Assembly: GCA_026991005.1 (NCBI GenBank)
Contig: JALXCH010000251.1
Location: forward strand, 1 to 6,340
DNA: 6,340 nucleotides
Origin: Calditrichia bacterium
GTDB taxonomy: Bacteria > Calditrichota > Calditrichia > RBG-13-44-9
Direction of reading: 5' to 3'
Both the position numbers and the translations under genes were made by a program. Every line of letters begins with the position of its first letter. Within the stretch, counting starts at the first letter, position 1. The notes beneath the pieces are model-generated. The model saw only the letters and a program-made list of their open reading frames with translations, did not search any database and was not told the origin of the DNA. Below are positions 5,352 to 6,340 of this stretch, one piece after another.

Positions 5352-6340
5352 TTATCTAACCAGCATCATCTTATGGCTCGAGGAGAATTTTTCGGTACGC
5401 AGATGGTAAATATAAATTCCGCTGGAAACCGGTTGTCCGTTGTCGTTCAGTCCGTCCCAGGTTACCGAATAGGAGGCGGGACGCAGCATGTCGTTTACCA
5501 GAGTGCGTACTTTGTGTCCCATCACATCGTAAACGGTAAGGGTAACCTGAGTGGCGCCGCGGGTATTCTCAGGAATATCAAAACGAATGGTGGTAGTGGG
5601 GTTAAAGGGATTGGGGAAATTCTGATGCAAGGCATACGTTTTGGGAGTCACATCGTTCTGGGTGAGATTGGCACCGTTGCTATTGGGAATCACCGAAAGC
5701 GGACCAAAGAAATGACGTTCGCCGTTCATGGCCACCGCCGCCAGTTTGTACCAGTAGGTTTGTCCATTCAGCACATTATGATCGGTAAAAGTATAGTCCC
5801 GTGAGGCATTAGAATTCCCACTACCCCGCAGTGAGGGAGTATTTTCGTAAGATGCAATTAGCTGGAACTGCTCCTGGTCGTTGTCCGAACGATACACTTC
5901 AAACCCCAGATTGCTCACTTCACTCTGGGTGCTCCATTTCAGAACGGCTTGATTATCGCCGGGAATAATGGCAAAGGAAGTGATTTCTACCGGTAAGGAT
6001 AAATCGGAGCCATTGTAGTTCCAGGGTCTCCACACCGGTTCTGCCGTATCTCCCGGACCATCGTGTCCCAGACGCGCTGTATCTGCCGGAGAAGTACTGG
6101 CCGAATTCTGAGTCGTACTTCCTGAACCTTCGTCGAAATGGAATAAAATAGCAGTATTGGCGTCCGCCGTATAAGGCAGATCCGTTTTGTGATAATGCAG
6201 ATCCGAAGGATTGACTGCTTCATTTTTAATCCGCACTTCATCAATATACCCTTCAAAAAAACTGGTGCCATTTCCTTTTTGGCCAACATACAAATTATCA
6301 TTGGACACTGCGGCACGCATGTCCATATTGGCGTAATTCG
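5352..6340 (-). CDS. Secreted LamG / FN3 / T9SS-tail protein, C-terminal part (5' end beyond window)
   Basis: The frame is open to the right edge (Asn-Tyr-Ala-Asn precede the first ATG at 6326-6324) and that ATG falls inside a LamG domain, so the true start is outside the window. At least 328 residues are visible; numbering here starts at that internal Met. Residues 1-36 are the end of a LamG/concanavalin-like fold (NLYVGQ, FFEGYIDEVRIKNEAV). Residues 59-90 look like the first strand of a further LamG domain (AILFHFDEGSGSTTQNSAS), which then stops. An FN3-like domain spans about 111-213 (LPVEITSFAI, AVLKWSTQSEVSNLGFEVYR, TYWYKLAAV). The T9SS/FlgD-Ig-like tail spans 232-324 (HQNFPNPFNPTTTIRFDIP, LTVYDVMGHKVRTLV, TWDGLNDNGQPVSSGIYIYHL, KMMLVR). 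It is probably a surface-attached or released carbohydrate- or protein-binding protein; the N-terminal module that would define its job is not visible. Confidence 0.92.
   Translation of the reverse strand, partial: NYANMDMRAAVSNDNLYVGQKGNGTSFFEGYIDEVRIKNEAVNPSDLHYHKTDLPYTADANTAILFHFDEGSGSTTQNSASTSPADTARLGHDGPGDTAEPVWRPWNYNGSDLSLPVEITSFAIIPGDNQAVLKWSTQSEVSNLGFEVYRSDNDQEQFQLIASYENTPSLRGSGNSNASRDYTFTDHNVLNGQTYWYKLAAVAMNGERHFFGPLSVIPNSNGANLTQNDVTPKTYALHQNFPNPFNPTTTIRFDIPENTRGATQVTLTVYDVMGHKVRTLVNDMLRPASYSVTWDGLNDNGQPVSSGIYIYHLRTEKFSSSHKMMLVR

Noticed and set aside
6324..6326. ATG as the start of the LamG/T9SS protein
   Set aside because: The frame stays open upstream to the window edge and the residues just after the ATG are already mid-LamG domain; there is no signal peptide. 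The true start lies outside.

Overview
The window looks like accessory chromosome of a bacterium from the FCB superphylum (Calditrichota, KSB1 or Ignavibacteria-like lineages). The best evidence is two proteins ending in the 'NYPNPFNPTTTI ... YNILGQKVATLV ... SGVYFFRV ... KMLLIK' type of C-terminal sorting domain used by the type IX secretion system (T9SS). The phylum is an inference from protein style. No ribosomal or other phylogenetic marker is present.

All three well-supported genes lie on the minus strand and encode exported proteins. From right to left in coordinates, which is the direction of transcription, they are as follows. (1) At 5352-6340, the C-terminal part of a secreted LamG / fibronectin-III / T9SS-tail protein, cut by the window edge. 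(2) At 1839-5027, a complete 1062-residue secreted protein. Two copies of a flavodoxin/amidotransferase-like 'VDDDN' domain flank four Ig/FN3-like repeats, and a T9SS tail ends the protein. It has a perfect AGGAGG ribosome binding site. (3) At 1-775, the N-terminal 258 residues of a C10 (streptopain/SpeB-like) cysteine peptidase with signal peptide, propeptide and the catalytic-cysteine motif. The window ends before its catalytic histidine. No secretion machinery, regulator or RNA gene is visible. The common thread is export to the cell surface or medium.

The roughly 1.06 kb between genes 2 and 3 (776-1838) contains no convincing gene but is packed with short interspersed repeats. They are a 24-unit array with a strict 9-base period (consensus ATTCGTGTT) that includes an 81-base higher-order duplication; a run of four palindromes resembling a REP/BIME element; an 11-bp inverted repeat; a degenerate 'GAGATTCTTC...CAGAATGACA' element; a TTCCAAA-rich element; and a second cluster of the same 9-mers starting 2 bases beyond the stop codon of gene 2. 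This repeat island is the most unusual part of the window.

The other intergenic region (5041-5351) is AT-rich. It holds a perfect 12-bp hairpin, a likely terminator for gene 1, and a marginal 41-codon plus-strand ORF with a lipoprotein-like signal. I found no clear evidence of a complete new defence, metabolic or regulatory system. The best candidates for undescribed biology are the 9-mer repeat grammar and the duplicated-domain sandwich protein.
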